A DNA stretch of 57,094 nt from Cyanobium sp. FGCU6 (GTDB lineage Bacteria; Cyanobacteriota; Cyanobacteriia; PCC-6307; Cyanobiaceae): assembly GCA_024958655.1 (NCBI GenBank), contig JANWUR010000024.1, positions 1-57,094 on the forward strand. The letters run 5' to 3'. Below, piece after piece: positions 16,737 through 24,517 of this stretch; positions within the stretch are counted from its first letter, which is position 1, and each line of letters starts with the position of its first letter. The notes beneath the pieces were generated by a model that was not told the DNA's origin, searched no databases, and was given only the letters and a program-made list of their open reading frames with translations. Made by a program: the position numbers and the translations under genes.

Positions 16737-16880
16737 TCAGCGTTCCTCGTAGGCCTCAAGAAAGTCTTCCCTGCTGATTTCCGATTGTCTGAGAATCAAC
16801 CTCAACGTCGACCCCTTGATCAGCCGATGGTTGGGCATGGTGAGGGGCGTACGTGTGCCGTCCTCAATCATCCGCGCGCT
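16737..16880 (-). pseudogene. HicA toxin C-terminal remnant
   Basis: The minus strand gives RMIEDGTRTPLTMPNHRLIK, then GSTLRLILRQSEISREDFLE and AYEER before TGA at 16737. This is the C-terminal half of a YcfA/HicA protein (the PNHR..KGSTLRLILRQ pattern). The catalytic-His half is missing. It is unrelated to the hicA at 6331. Confidence 0.75.
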
Positions 16881-16974
16881 GGAACGGCCGGGTTTTGAGG
16901 CGGTTCGCCAGAACGGCAGCCGTGCGTGAGACTGATCCTGGGCGATCCCGCCGCAGCGGATCTCTCAGAGCGCG

Positions 16975-17128
16975 ACGCCAGCTGCAGGCCGAGGCCCTCG
17001 CGCTGGCCTGCCACCTGAACATCCCGGTCCAAGACTGTCGTTATCTGGCCCTGGCCGGGCGGGAAGCGGCCAGTTTGATCAGCACCGATCGGCGCCTGAA
17101 CGTGTTGGCGAAACGGGTGTTGCCCTGA
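16975..17128 (+). pseudogene. PIN-domain toxin C-terminal remnant
   Basis: The frame ending at 17128 reads AEALALACHLNIPVQDCRYL, ALAGREAASLISTDRRLNVL, a VapC C-terminal half (the DxxYLALA and D-R-R-L pattern). The N-terminal half with the first catalytic Asp is absent. Convergent with the unknown gene that ends at 17141. Confidence 0.6.
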
Positions 17129-17140
17129 GAAGGACACCGT

Positions 17141-17839
17141 TCAGTTGGAGCTGGCTGGAGGCGGGGTTTCAAGCCACCCCTGCGACTCGAGATGCTCAAA
17201 ATCGGCGCGCTCCAAGATCGGCGCCTCTGCGTTGTAGCCCAGCGGTTCGAGCGCATCCTTGAGGCCACCGATGGCGACGGCGGTGAACACATTATAGCTG
17301 CTGACGCACGACACCAGCTCTTCACGATTGCGGTGTTCGCGATAGCCCGAGGGATCGCAGGCCGTGGCCAGGATGCCCAGCTCTTCACACAGATCCAATA
17401 ATGCTATCATCCGCTGATGGCAGCGAATGAAATTATCGAGGCCCCCGTATTCCGGGCTGCTGGCGTATTGGGTTTTGCAGAAGTCGTACCACTGCCATTG
17501 GTGCGAGCCTTCGGCATGGGTGGCCAACCCGAAGGAGCAGCGATGGCTGCCTGCCCCCGGGAAGGCGGCAAAACCCACCAGCTGCCGGCAACTGGGGATC
17601 GCCTCGCGATCCTGGAAGAAGGCGCCGTAGTCCTCCACAGTCATGGCGCCATGTTTGACGCAGAACAGGGGATCATCCCCATCGGTCCTGCAGATGCCTT
17701 CACCTTGCAATTCAATCAAAGGCCCCAGCTCCGGCAGATCCAGCCGCGCCGCCGCCTCATGCAGGGCGACGATCCTGCGGCGCGCCTCCTCTGGCGAGGC
17801 ATCCGCAAGCGCAAGTTCGTAGCTGATGGCTAATCCCAT
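17141..17839 (-). CDS. Unknown protein, third gene of caspase-TIR operon
   Basis: The protein is 232 residues from the ATG at 17839: MGLAISYELALADASPEEAR, then CVKHGAMTVEDYGAFFQDRE and THAEGSHQWQWYDFCKTQYA. No signal peptide, membrane segment or known motif was recognised. Several cysteines and histidines are present without a metal-site pattern. It starts 8 bases after the stop of the TIR gene, so the three genes probably share a transcript. A role in sensing or controlling the TIR or caspase is possible but is only inference from position. Confidence 0.8.
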   Translation of the reverse strand: MGLAISYELALADASPEEARRRIVALHEAAARLDLPELGPLIELQGEGICRTDGDDPLFCVKHGAMTVEDYGAFFQDREAIPSCRQLVGFAAFPGAGSHRCSFGLATHAEGSHQWQWYDFCKTQYASSPEYGGLDNFIRCHQRMIALLDLCEELGILATACDPSGYREHRNREELVSCVSSYNVFTAVAIGGLKDALEPLGYNAEAPILERADFEHLESQGWLETPPPASSN

Positions 17840-17847
17840 GGATCCAA

Positions 17848-19449
17848 TTATCCCGTGCTGCCGGGCTGCGGGGGCGCGCTGGAGGCGGGAGCGCTGGCGG
17901 GGCAGGCCAGCCAGCGGGCGGTGCGGGGGGCGCGGGGGTTGGTGGCGGCCTGGCGCAGGCGGTCGCACAGCAGCGTGGTGATCGTTTGCTGGCTGTCGCT
18001 GCAGCTTGTCTCCAGGGATTGGCGCAGGGCCTCGGCGTCAAGGTTGCGGCCGAGCAGGTGGAGGGTGGTGGCACGGGCCTGGGCCAGAAGGCAGCGCTGA
18101 TCGGAGCGGCGCTGCATCAGCACCAGATCACCGTTGCTCAGCCGGAAACCCCAGGCCTGGCCGAGACCGTCGCCCCGCAGGACGGGCGGCGGCACGGCCG
18201 GCAGGCGCTCCAGGGCCAGACCGAGGCTTTCGTTCGTGCTGTTCAATGGCCAGCGCTGCATGGCAGCTTCCACATCGGAGGCGGGATTGCCGCGATCGCC
18301 ATCGAACAGGGCCAGGGCGCGCTGGCGTTGGGCGCCATCACCCTGGAGCAGCACCTTGGCCAGACCATTGCGGTAGGGGCTTGCCAGGGCGGCGTAGCGC
18401 TGAGACAGCTTCAGCGCCCGTTCGAAGTGCGCCTGGGCGGTTTGGGGATCGCCGCTGGCGTCGGCCATGCTGCCCAGGCGTTGCTCCGCTTCCGCCAAGG
18501 CCTTGTCCAGCTCGAGGGCGCGGCTGTAGGCGGCTTGGGCGGTAAGCCAATCGGCTGGATCGCGGTTGGCCAGGTGTCGTTCCATGGCCAGATCACCATC
18601 GAACAACTGCCGCTGGCCGCCGCAGGGGCCGGTGGTGGGCAGGGCGGCGATGGCGGCGGGCAGGGCCGGATCCGCGGCGCCGTCGCGGTTGAGCCGATCG
18701 CCCACCGCGGCGGCGGCGCCACCGCAGCGGGCCAGGGGATCCAGGGGAAAGAGGAGCCCGGCGTTGCGAAAAGCGGCAGCGGCCCTCGGGTAAGCACCCA
18801 GCCGCACCATGGCCAGGCCCTCCTGGCTCTGGAGCTGGCTCAGACCATGCAGCACCAAGGCACCAGCGCTGATGGTGAGTGCTCCGAGGGGCAGCAGCAG
18901 ACGCCAGGGCCAGCGGCGATGGTTGAGGTTTCCCGCTGGCGGCGCGGCGGCCGCCGTGGCTGTGGCTGTTGCTGTGGCGGTGGTGGCGGCGGGCCATTGA
19001 TCAGCGAGGCGCCTCAGTTCTCGCGCCACCTCGCTGAGGGCGGCATCGGCGCCGGCGGGATGGGTGCTCACCGGCCGGTTGTCGCGGGGGAACGCCTGGC
19101 AGTGGGCAAAGGGAGCCGTGGTCCAGTCGCAGGGGCGCAAGAGGATTGGCACCACCTTGGCCTCACCGCGCTGGTGGCGCTCCAATGCCACCGCCATCTC
19201 CCGGCCGAAGCAGTAGTCGGAGGCGATGAAATCAGGGCTCACCAGCAGCAGCAGGATGCGCGCCTCGGCAAGGGCGCTGCTGATCTCCTGATCCCAGCTG
19301 TCGCCAGCGATCAGGCGGCGATCGCTCCACAGCTCGAGGATGCCCTGGCGGCGCAGCAGGCTGAGGTGGGCCTCCAGCTGCTCGCGCCAGCTGTCGTCGC
19401 GATGGGAATACGAAATGAAGACCTTGAGGGGGCCGCCACGGGCGCTCAT
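17848..19449 (-). CDS. TIR domain - transmembrane - TPR protein
   Basis: The protein is 533 residues. A TIR domain occupies about 8-150: VFISYSHRDDSWREQLEAHL, ELWSDRRLIAGDSWDQEISS, then LLLVSPDFIASDYCFGREMA. Glu84, in the CFGRE context, aligns with the catalytic Glu of NAD-cleaving TIRs. An Ala/Thr-rich linker leads to one membrane helix (about 181-204, WRLLLPLGALTISAGALVLH). Tetratricopeptide-like helices follow around residues 300-360 (DWLTAQAAYSRALELDKALA). The topology suggests a cytoplasmic TIR and an external or lumenal TPR part. The start overlaps the caspase stop (ATGA). NADase or signalling activity is inferred from the family. Confidence 0.88.
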   Translation of the reverse strand: MSARGGPLKVFISYSHRDDSWREQLEAHLSLLRRQGILELWSDRRLIAGDSWDQEISSALAEARILLLLVSPDFIASDYCFGREMAVALERHQRGEAKVVPILLRPCDWTTAPFAHCQAFPRDNRPVSTHPAGADAALSEVARELRRLADQWPAATTATATATATAAAAPPAGNLNHRRWPWRLLLPLGALTISAGALVLHGLSQLQSQEGLAMVRLGAYPRAAAAFRNAGLLFPLDPLARCGGAAAAVGDRLNRDGAADPALPAAIAALPTTGPCGGQRQLFDGDLAMERHLANRDPADWLTAQAAYSRALELDKALAEAEQRLGSMADASGDPQTAQAHFERALKLSQRYAALASPYRNGLAKVLLQGDGAQRQRALALFDGDRGNPASDVEAAMQRWPLNSTNESLGLALERLPAVPPPVLRGDGLGQAWGFRLSNGDLVLMQRRSDQRCLLAQARATTLHLLGRNLDAEALRQSLETSCSDSQQTITTLLCDRLRQAATNPRAPRTARWLACPASAPASSAPPQPGSTG

Positions 19450-22403
19450 GGGGCAGGGCTGGCGGCTTCGGTGAGAGGGAAGTCGGTGCCGACGAAGTTG
19501 GCTACCGGCCGCTGCGCCTGATTGAACTGGCGGACGGTGAGCTGCGGCACTTGATTCTGCACAAACAGCGTGAGCTCATTCGATTGAATCACCCGATCCT
19601 TGATGAAGTCGGCACCGCCGAGCAGCCCTTCGATCACCACGCCGGTGAAGATGCCGCGGCGGTCATCAGGGCTTTCCAGGGCCATGCGCCGATCACCAGC
19701 GGCGGCGAGCATCAGGCGGCCGTCCTGCCGCTGGAACCGATCAAGCGAAGCCTGCAGATCGCTCTGGGCCTGGCTGCCATAGGTGCCGGAGCTGCAGGTG
19801 TCGAACAGCAGCAGGCTGCCGCCGCTGGCACCGATGCTGCTCAGCGCCCGCCCAAGATCGCTCCCGGAGAGCGCTGTGGCCTTCACATCAGCGAGGCTGC
19901 TCGCCCGGGTGTCGCGGGTGAGGAAGTAATACTCCCCATCAATGGCGGTGCCGTGGCCCGCCAGGTGCAGCACCAGGCGATCACCCGCCTTCACCTGGTT
20001 CACCATCGCCGCGAGGGCCGCGAGGATGCGTTGGCGCGTGGCCTCGCCCTCAGGGATCAGCACCACCATGCCCAGCCGGGCACTTGCGGGGCGAACACGA
20101 CGCTCCAGGGTGTCCACCAGGGCGCGGGCATCGTCGGCGGCGAAGCGCACCCCCTGGCGCAGCCCAAGGTCGTCGTAACGAGTGATGCCCACCGCCAGCA
20201 CATGCAGGCGCGCCGGGGTGGCGGGGGCGGCGATGGGCCGGAGCTGCAGCTCGATCGCATCGCCGAGCACCTGGTTGAGGCTGCGGGCGGCGATGCGCAC
20301 CTTGTTCAACTGTCCTGGGGGTGGGGTGAAGATCACCGCCTGGCGGTTGCCGCCGCGCAGGTTCTGACGCCCCTCGATGCGCGCCCGGTTGAGGCGCAGT
20401 TCCAGCTCGCCGATGCCGCCGCCCCGATCGATCAGCTCAAAACGCACCTCCACATCGCCATTGGCGAGGTAGCGCACCGCCTCACCCTCACCTCCGTCGA
20501 GCTTCACCAGCGGCGGCAGGCTGGCGGTGGAGAGGCTGGTGCGCACATCCCCCACCTCGGCCACGGCGGCGGCGATCGCCGCCTCCTCGCCGGCGAGGCG
20601 ACGGGCGATCAGATCGGGCCGGAAGAACTTCTGCTGCAGCTGGGCGGAGCTGATGAAGGTGCCGGGCTGGTTGCGGCCGTTGTTGAGGTGATAGCCAAAG
20701 AGTTCGGCGCCGCCCTCTGAAGCGTCGTAGAAGCCCTCGGGGGTCCAGAGGATCCAGCGCTTGAGATCGGGGTGGACGAACAGGGCCAGGGCCTCGCTGC
20801 CGGCTGGCGCGCTGCCCTCGGCGCGGGTGCGGTACCAGCGGATCGTGCCATCACCGAGGGCGGCCACCACAAAGCGGCCATCGGCGCTGAGGTTCACCAG
20901 CCAGGCCGCGTCGAGTGTGGGGGTGCGCCAACGCTCGCGGCCATCGGCTGAGAAGACCCGCACGGCCCAGTCGGCGCCAAGCGAGAAGGCACTGCCGTCG
21001 GCGCTGATCGCCAGGCTGCGGGACATTTCGTATTGATTCAGCGGCAGGGGCTTGCCGGCCAGGGTGGGGCTGGTGGTGTTCTGCCAGCCCTCGATCGGCA
21101 GGCCGGTGCTGCGGGGCGCCAGGCCGCCTGGGGCGGCGGCACCGGGGAGCAGCAGGCGGCGCTGGGCCAGATCAAAGCGCACCAGGCGGGCCGTGGGCCC
21201 CTGGGCGGCACGGCCCACGGCGCGGAACTCCAGCCAGCGGCCGTCCGGTGCTTGGCGGAAGGATTGAAAGCCATCTGTTCTGGGGCGATCCCGCATCACA
21301 TCGCTGCGGTGATCCAGCACCGGCGGCCCGGCAAACACCTTGGTGGGCCTCAGCTGGGGATCGAGCACCCCCCAGGCCGGATCGCCGCCGGCAAAGACGA
21401 GGCGGCCATCGGCCAGGGGCCGCAGGTCCATCACGACGTCGGTCATGCCCAGGGGCAGGCGCTGGGGCGCCCCGCCGCCGGCGGGCCATACCACCAGGGG
21501 AACGCTGCCGTCGTCCTGGATGTAGCGGCCAGCGGCGAGCAGGCGCCGGCCGTCGGCACTCCAATCCACGCTGCTGATGTTGCCATTGGTGATGGAGCTG
21601 GTGTCTGCCGGGGCCAGGGGCTCCAGGCTGGTGCCATCGAGCACCGCCACCGCCGGGCTGTCGTAGAAGCCCACGGCGATGCGGCGGCCATCGGGGGAAA
21701 AGCGGGCAAAGAATGGCCGCTTGCCACCGGGCGCGGCGCGGCGCACCAGGGACTGGAGGCGGCCGCTGCCGCCGGCGCCGTAGAGCCGCAGCTCACCATC
21801 GAAGCTGGTGGCGAGCAGGCGGCCGGCGGCATCAAACTCCACGCTGTAGCTGGCGGCCCCGTAGTCGCCATCGGCGGCCACCTGGGCCCAGGCGCCCTGG
21901 CCCGTGGCGCCATACACGCGGATGCCATTGGCACCCCCCAGGGCGGCGGCCAGGCGGCGGCCATCGGCCGCAAAGGCCAGGTGGTTCACCACATTGGGCA
22001 GGCCGGCGAGGCGCTGGAGCAGGCGGCCGCTGGCGCGATCAAACAGGTAGATCGTCTTTGGCTCCCCGGATGGCCCTGTGAAGCCCCCCAGGGCCACCAG
22101 GGCGCCATCGGGGCTGAGGGCCACCGCATAGAGCTTGCCCTCATCCCCCTCCCCCAGCGTCACCCGCAGCACCCCCTCTTGTTTGCCACTAGCCAGATTC
22201 CAGATGCGGGCGGTCTTGTCGTCCGACGCGGTGACGGCCCAGCGGCCGGCCCGATCCACCGCGATGCGATTGATCTGGGCGGTGTGCATGCCGGCCTCGA
22301 TCGCCGGGAAGGGCTTGGCGCTGGCGGCGGGCTCCTGAGCCCAGGCGGGCGGGGCCAAAGCCGTCGGCCATGCCAGGGGCGCAGCCGCGAGCAGGGCCGC
22401 CAT
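19446..22403 (-). CDS. Exported WD40-repeat caspase-like (peptidase C14) protein
   Basis: From the ATG at 22403 the protein is 985 residues. A signal-peptide-like start (LLAAAPLAWPTALAPPAWA, then QEP) precedes WD40 repeats ([58 protein letters not shown]). A middle region contains FYDASEGGAELFGYHLNNGR. The C-terminal caspase fold has His817 in LHLAGHGTAIDGEYYFLT and Cys870 in SLLLFDTCSSGTYGSQ. Orthocaspases of this form cut after basic residues. The start is uncertain, since the frame is open for 67 more codons. It is the first gene of the operon and overlaps the TIR gene. Confidence 0.88.
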   Translation of the reverse strand: MAALLAAAPLAWPTALAPPAWAQEPAASAKPFPAIEAGMHTAQINRIAVDRAGRWAVTASDDKTARIWNLASGKQEGVLRVTLGEGDEGKLYAVALSPDGALVALGGFTGPSGEPKTIYLFDRASGRLLQRLAGLPNVVNHLAFAADGRRLAAALGGANGIRVYGATGQGAWAQVAADGDYGAASYSVEFDAAGRLLATSFDGELRLYGAGGSGRLQSLVRRAAPGGKRPFFARFSPDGRRIAVGFYDSPAVAVLDGTSLEPLAPADTSSITNGNISSVDWSADGRRLLAAGRYIQDDGSVPLVVWPAGGGAPQRLPLGMTDVVMDLRPLADGRLVFAGGDPAWGVLDPQLRPTKVFAGPPVLDHRSDVMRDRPRTDGFQSFRQAPDGRWLEFRAVGRAAQGPTARLVRFDLAQRRLLLPGAAAPGGLAPRSTGLPIEGWQNTTSPTLAGKPLPLNQYEMSRSLAISADGSAFSLGADWAVRVFSADGRERWRTPTLDAAWLVNLSADGRFVVAALGDGTIRWYRTRAEGSAPAGSEALALFVHPDLKRWILWTPEGFYDASEGGAELFGYHLNNGRNQPGTFISSAQLQQKFFRPDLIARRLAGEEAAIAAAVAEVGDVRTSLSTASLPPLVKLDGGEGEAVRYLANGDVEVRFELIDRGGGIGELELRLNRARIEGRQNLRGGNRQAVIFTPPPGQLNKVRIAARSLNQVLGDAIELQLRPIAAPATPARLHVLAVGITRYDDLGLRQGVRFAADDARALVDTLERRVRPASARLGMVVLIPEGEATRQRILAALAAMVNQVKAGDRLVLHLAGHGTAIDGEYYFLTRDTRASSLADVKATALSGSDLGRALSSIGASGGSLLLFDTCSSGTYGSQAQSDLQASLDRFQRQDGRLMLAAAGDRRMALESPDDRRGIFTGVVIEGLLGGADFIKDRVIQSNELTLFVQNQVPQLTVRQFNQAQRPVANFVGTDFPLTEAASPAP

Positions 22404-22625
22404 GGTCGCTCGGCAGGCCCGAAGGCGAGCAGCGACCAGAGAGGGCTGAAGGCGGATCGGCACAGCCGCGGCAGAACAGGGTTGTCTCCACGCAATTGTG
22501 GCCGATTCAACAGCGCGAAGCAGCCGCAGCTGGCCGGCAGGGCAAGACCTGCACATCACCCACGGCTCATGCAGGATTCGCTGCACGAATTGGGTCCTTG
22601 GCACTGTTGGATGATGGGCGGCAGC

Positions 22626-22755
22626 CCGTCGAACTTCCCGATCCTGAACCGGAAGATCCGCAGGCGATCCTCAGCTCTGCCGCAGGTGAATTGCATCAAC
22701 CTCTCCGAGTGGCGTGTTTCCCCGGCTTGATGCGCCATTGTCGCCTGCCTTGAAG
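22626..22755 (+). pseudogene. DUF433/DUF5615 remnant (second copy)
   Basis: The plus strand reads LPDPEPEDPQAILSSAAGEL, then HQPLRVA, paralleling LPDLEPEDLQAALSYAAREL of the module at 13974. It is followed by TTTCCCCGGCTTGATGCGCC, which parallels the first codons of the DUF5615 gene. Only the last third of the antitoxin and the first ~10 codons of the toxin survive. It lies just upstream of the caspase gene, on the other strand. Confidence 0.7.
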
Positions 22756-22793
22756 AGTTGATTCCTTGTTGGAATGAGTTGGGAGCCTGCGCA

Positions 22794-22822
22794 GGTGGTG
22801 GCTGGAACGGCCGATCCCGGCG
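22794..22822 (+). pseudogene. Possible DUF3427 remnant, copy J
   Basis: About 29 bases, GGTGGTGGCTGGAACGGCCG then ATCCCGGCG, resemble the CTGGTGGCTGGAGCGGGAGA then TTCCGG stretch of copy D. The match is short and imperfect and could be chance in GC-rich DNA. Its position, between the antitoxin remnant and the protease gene, fits the array. Confidence 0.35.
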
Positions 22823-22823
22823 C

Positions 22824-23204
22824 TCACTTGGTCACGCTGAGCGGGATGTTCGGGCTCTCGGGATTCACATCCACGCTCTGCAGCTGGGGCCGCAGCACCA
22901 GGTCCATATCCTCCATCGGGATCGCGCCCAGGAGCACCTCATTGCCCAGCACCACGGCTCCCGTGAAGCAGCGGCGGTTGCGGAAGCGCACCTCCACCGG
23001 GCCCACGTAGGGCACCGTCCGCCGGTGGCCATCCGCCAGCACCACCTCGCGCCGCTCCAGTTCCGCCAGGCTGAGCTGGATCGCCAGGTGCTCCGGGATG
23101 CACAGATGCACCGCCCCGCTGTCGGCCAGGGCCGACACCTCCAGCGACGCCAGATCGGGCCGGGTGGGGTTGCTGAGCGAGAACGTGCCGCGGATCAGTC
23201 CCAT
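22824..23204 (-). CDS. Clan AA retropepsin-like aspartic protease
   Basis: The protein is 126 residues from the ATG at 23204, starting MGLIRGTFSLSNPTRPDLAS. The active-site motif is ALADSGAVHLCIPEHLA (D-S-G form). The retropepsin-like core continues VVLADGHRRTVPYVGPVEVR and GNEVLLGAIPMEDMDLVL. Small AA proteases of this type are common single genes in cyanobacterial accessory DNA, often next to antitoxin-like genes, with no settled function. It lies between copies J and K, on the opposite strand. Confidence 0.85.
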   Translation of the reverse strand: MGLIRGTFSLSNPTRPDLASLEVSALADSGAVHLCIPEHLAIQLSLAELERREVVLADGHRRTVPYVGPVEVRFRNRRCFTGAVVLGNEVLLGAIPMEDMDLVLRPQLQSVDVNPESPNIPLSVTK

Positions 23205-23265
23205 GACACCACGGTAGCCAGCTTCAAGCTTCATGCCGCCCACCCCTCCCGCTGGAACTGCTGCA

Positions 23266-23392
23266 GTCACCGAACCGTCCGGCTGTCTGGGGTTGGCCAC
23301 CTGCAACAGCCACCAAGGCGAACGCCCCATGGCGATCCGCTGGCGGCTGGAGCGGCAGATCCCGGCGGCCTGGCTGCATGGCTGTTGTGTGG
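23266..23392 (+). pseudogene. DUF3427 remnant, copy K
   Basis: The plus strand reads TEPSGCLGLATCNSHQGERP then MAIRWRLERQIPAAWLHGCC, matching TEPFRCLGFATYESHEGERP and MAIRWRLEREIPVGWLP of copy A. The variant GGCTGTTGTGTGGCA at the right echoes copy G. The final GGCGGTTTGA is absent. The frame continues into the HicB remnant. Confidence 0.8.
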
Positions 23393-23430
23393 CACCGCCG
23401 TCAGACCGGGGTCCAGCCGCACAGGCGACG

Positions 23431-23632
23431 ATGACAGCCGCCATATCCCAGCGCCTCACAGCGATCCTTTACCGGGAAGATGAGGTCAACGTTGCCTAAG
23501 TTGCCACGGCTGCCGGCATCAGCCACCATCGCCGCCTTACACGCCTCGGCTTCGAGATCGTGCGTCAGAAAGGCAGCCACGTAGTGCTGCGAAAACAATC
23601 CGCCAATCCTGATGGTGGCAAAGCCCTGTGAC
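23431..23632 (+). pseudogene. HicBA remnant (truncated HicB fused to frameshifted HicA)
   Basis: MTAAISQRLTAILYREDEVN ends VA and a stop at 23499, which is only the first strand of a HicB protein. A HicA-like frame follows at once: LPKLPRLPAS, then after a frameshift HHRRLTRLGFEIVRQKGSHV, VLRKQSANPDGGKAL and TGA. The GSHV catalytic histidine context is present. HicA ends early. It marks the right end of the toxin-antitoxin-rich region. Confidence 0.7.
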
Positions 23633-23689
23633 GTGCGTGGTGCCACTCCACAGCCGTGATCTGGCGGTGGGGGATTCCCAAGGGACCCC

Positions 23690-24502
23690 TCAGGCGAATC
23701 CGCTCGCACCCTGGGGCAGAAACTGGCGATAGAAGCGATCCTTGAGCCCCCAGGCACGCTTCACCTGCTCGATGGCGATCTCCAGCGTTTCTGGGCTGTC
23801 GATCAGGGTGGCGATGTGGCGTGCCCGTTCCTGGGAGTGGGTGAGGCCCCCGAGAAGTGGTTCAGCATCGATGTCGGACTGGCGGCGATCATGAATCATG
23901 TGGCTCTAAAAAAACTGAGACCGTTGTGCCTCCCCTGCGATGCCATGGGCGAAGCGTTCCGAGAGGCGCGGCCACAGGCAGCCATACTCCACCGAGACCA
24001 GCACCTCAGCCCCGAACCGCAGAACGCAGAGCAGCGCCAGCTCGCCGTGGGGCAGGCTCAGACAGCTCTCCAGAGCCGCGAGACTCTCCAGCCGCACCTC
24101 GCGGGTGAGTGCGGATTCGGCTGTGGTCAGGATCTGCAGACGGCTGGCGCCGAGATGCCGGAGATCTCGGAACAGCAGATCGCGGGGGGAGGGGAGTGGC
24201 GTGCCGCGCGTATTCCGGGGATATTCCTCGTGCAGGATCAGTCGCACCGTGGCTCTGAGCATCTCGCTCTCAAGGGCATCGATCACGAACTCGAAGACAT
24301 TGATAATCAAAAGGGAAAGATAACGTCGTTGCAGCAACACGACGATCAGCTCATCCCAGCTGAGGTCTGCGGTCTTACGGAACAGCGGATGGCTCTGAAG
24401 AGCGCTGATGCATTGTCGTTCGTAGGCGTTGAGCTCTTTCAGCATGATGATCGGTCGGTGAACAGAATCCTCAGCTCCGCATGCTTTCAGGAGACCAATC
24501 AT
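23690..24502 (-). pseudogene. Iron-containing redox enzyme (heme-oxygenase-like fold) with in-frame stop
   Basis: The upstream part (198 codons) has LRFGAEVLVSVEYGCLWPRL and later QRSQFF. It stops at a TAG, 23906-23908. Two codons later the same frame resumes MIHDRRQSDIDAEPLLGGLT to FYRQFLPQGASGFA, completing a CADD-like/heme-oxygenase-like protein of about 270 residues. Metal ligands would come from both halves (E-Y-G-C; H-D...D), so the truncated product should be inactive. Only one change separates it from an intact gene. The start may be the internal ATG at 24445. Confidence 0.7.
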
Positions 24503-24517
24503 TTTTTCAGCCGGCCC

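Noticed and set aside
18006..19521. Long plus-strand frames opposite the TIR gene
   Set aside because: They are shadows of the minus-strand TIR-TPR gene, whose domain order and overlap with the caspase gene are convincing.
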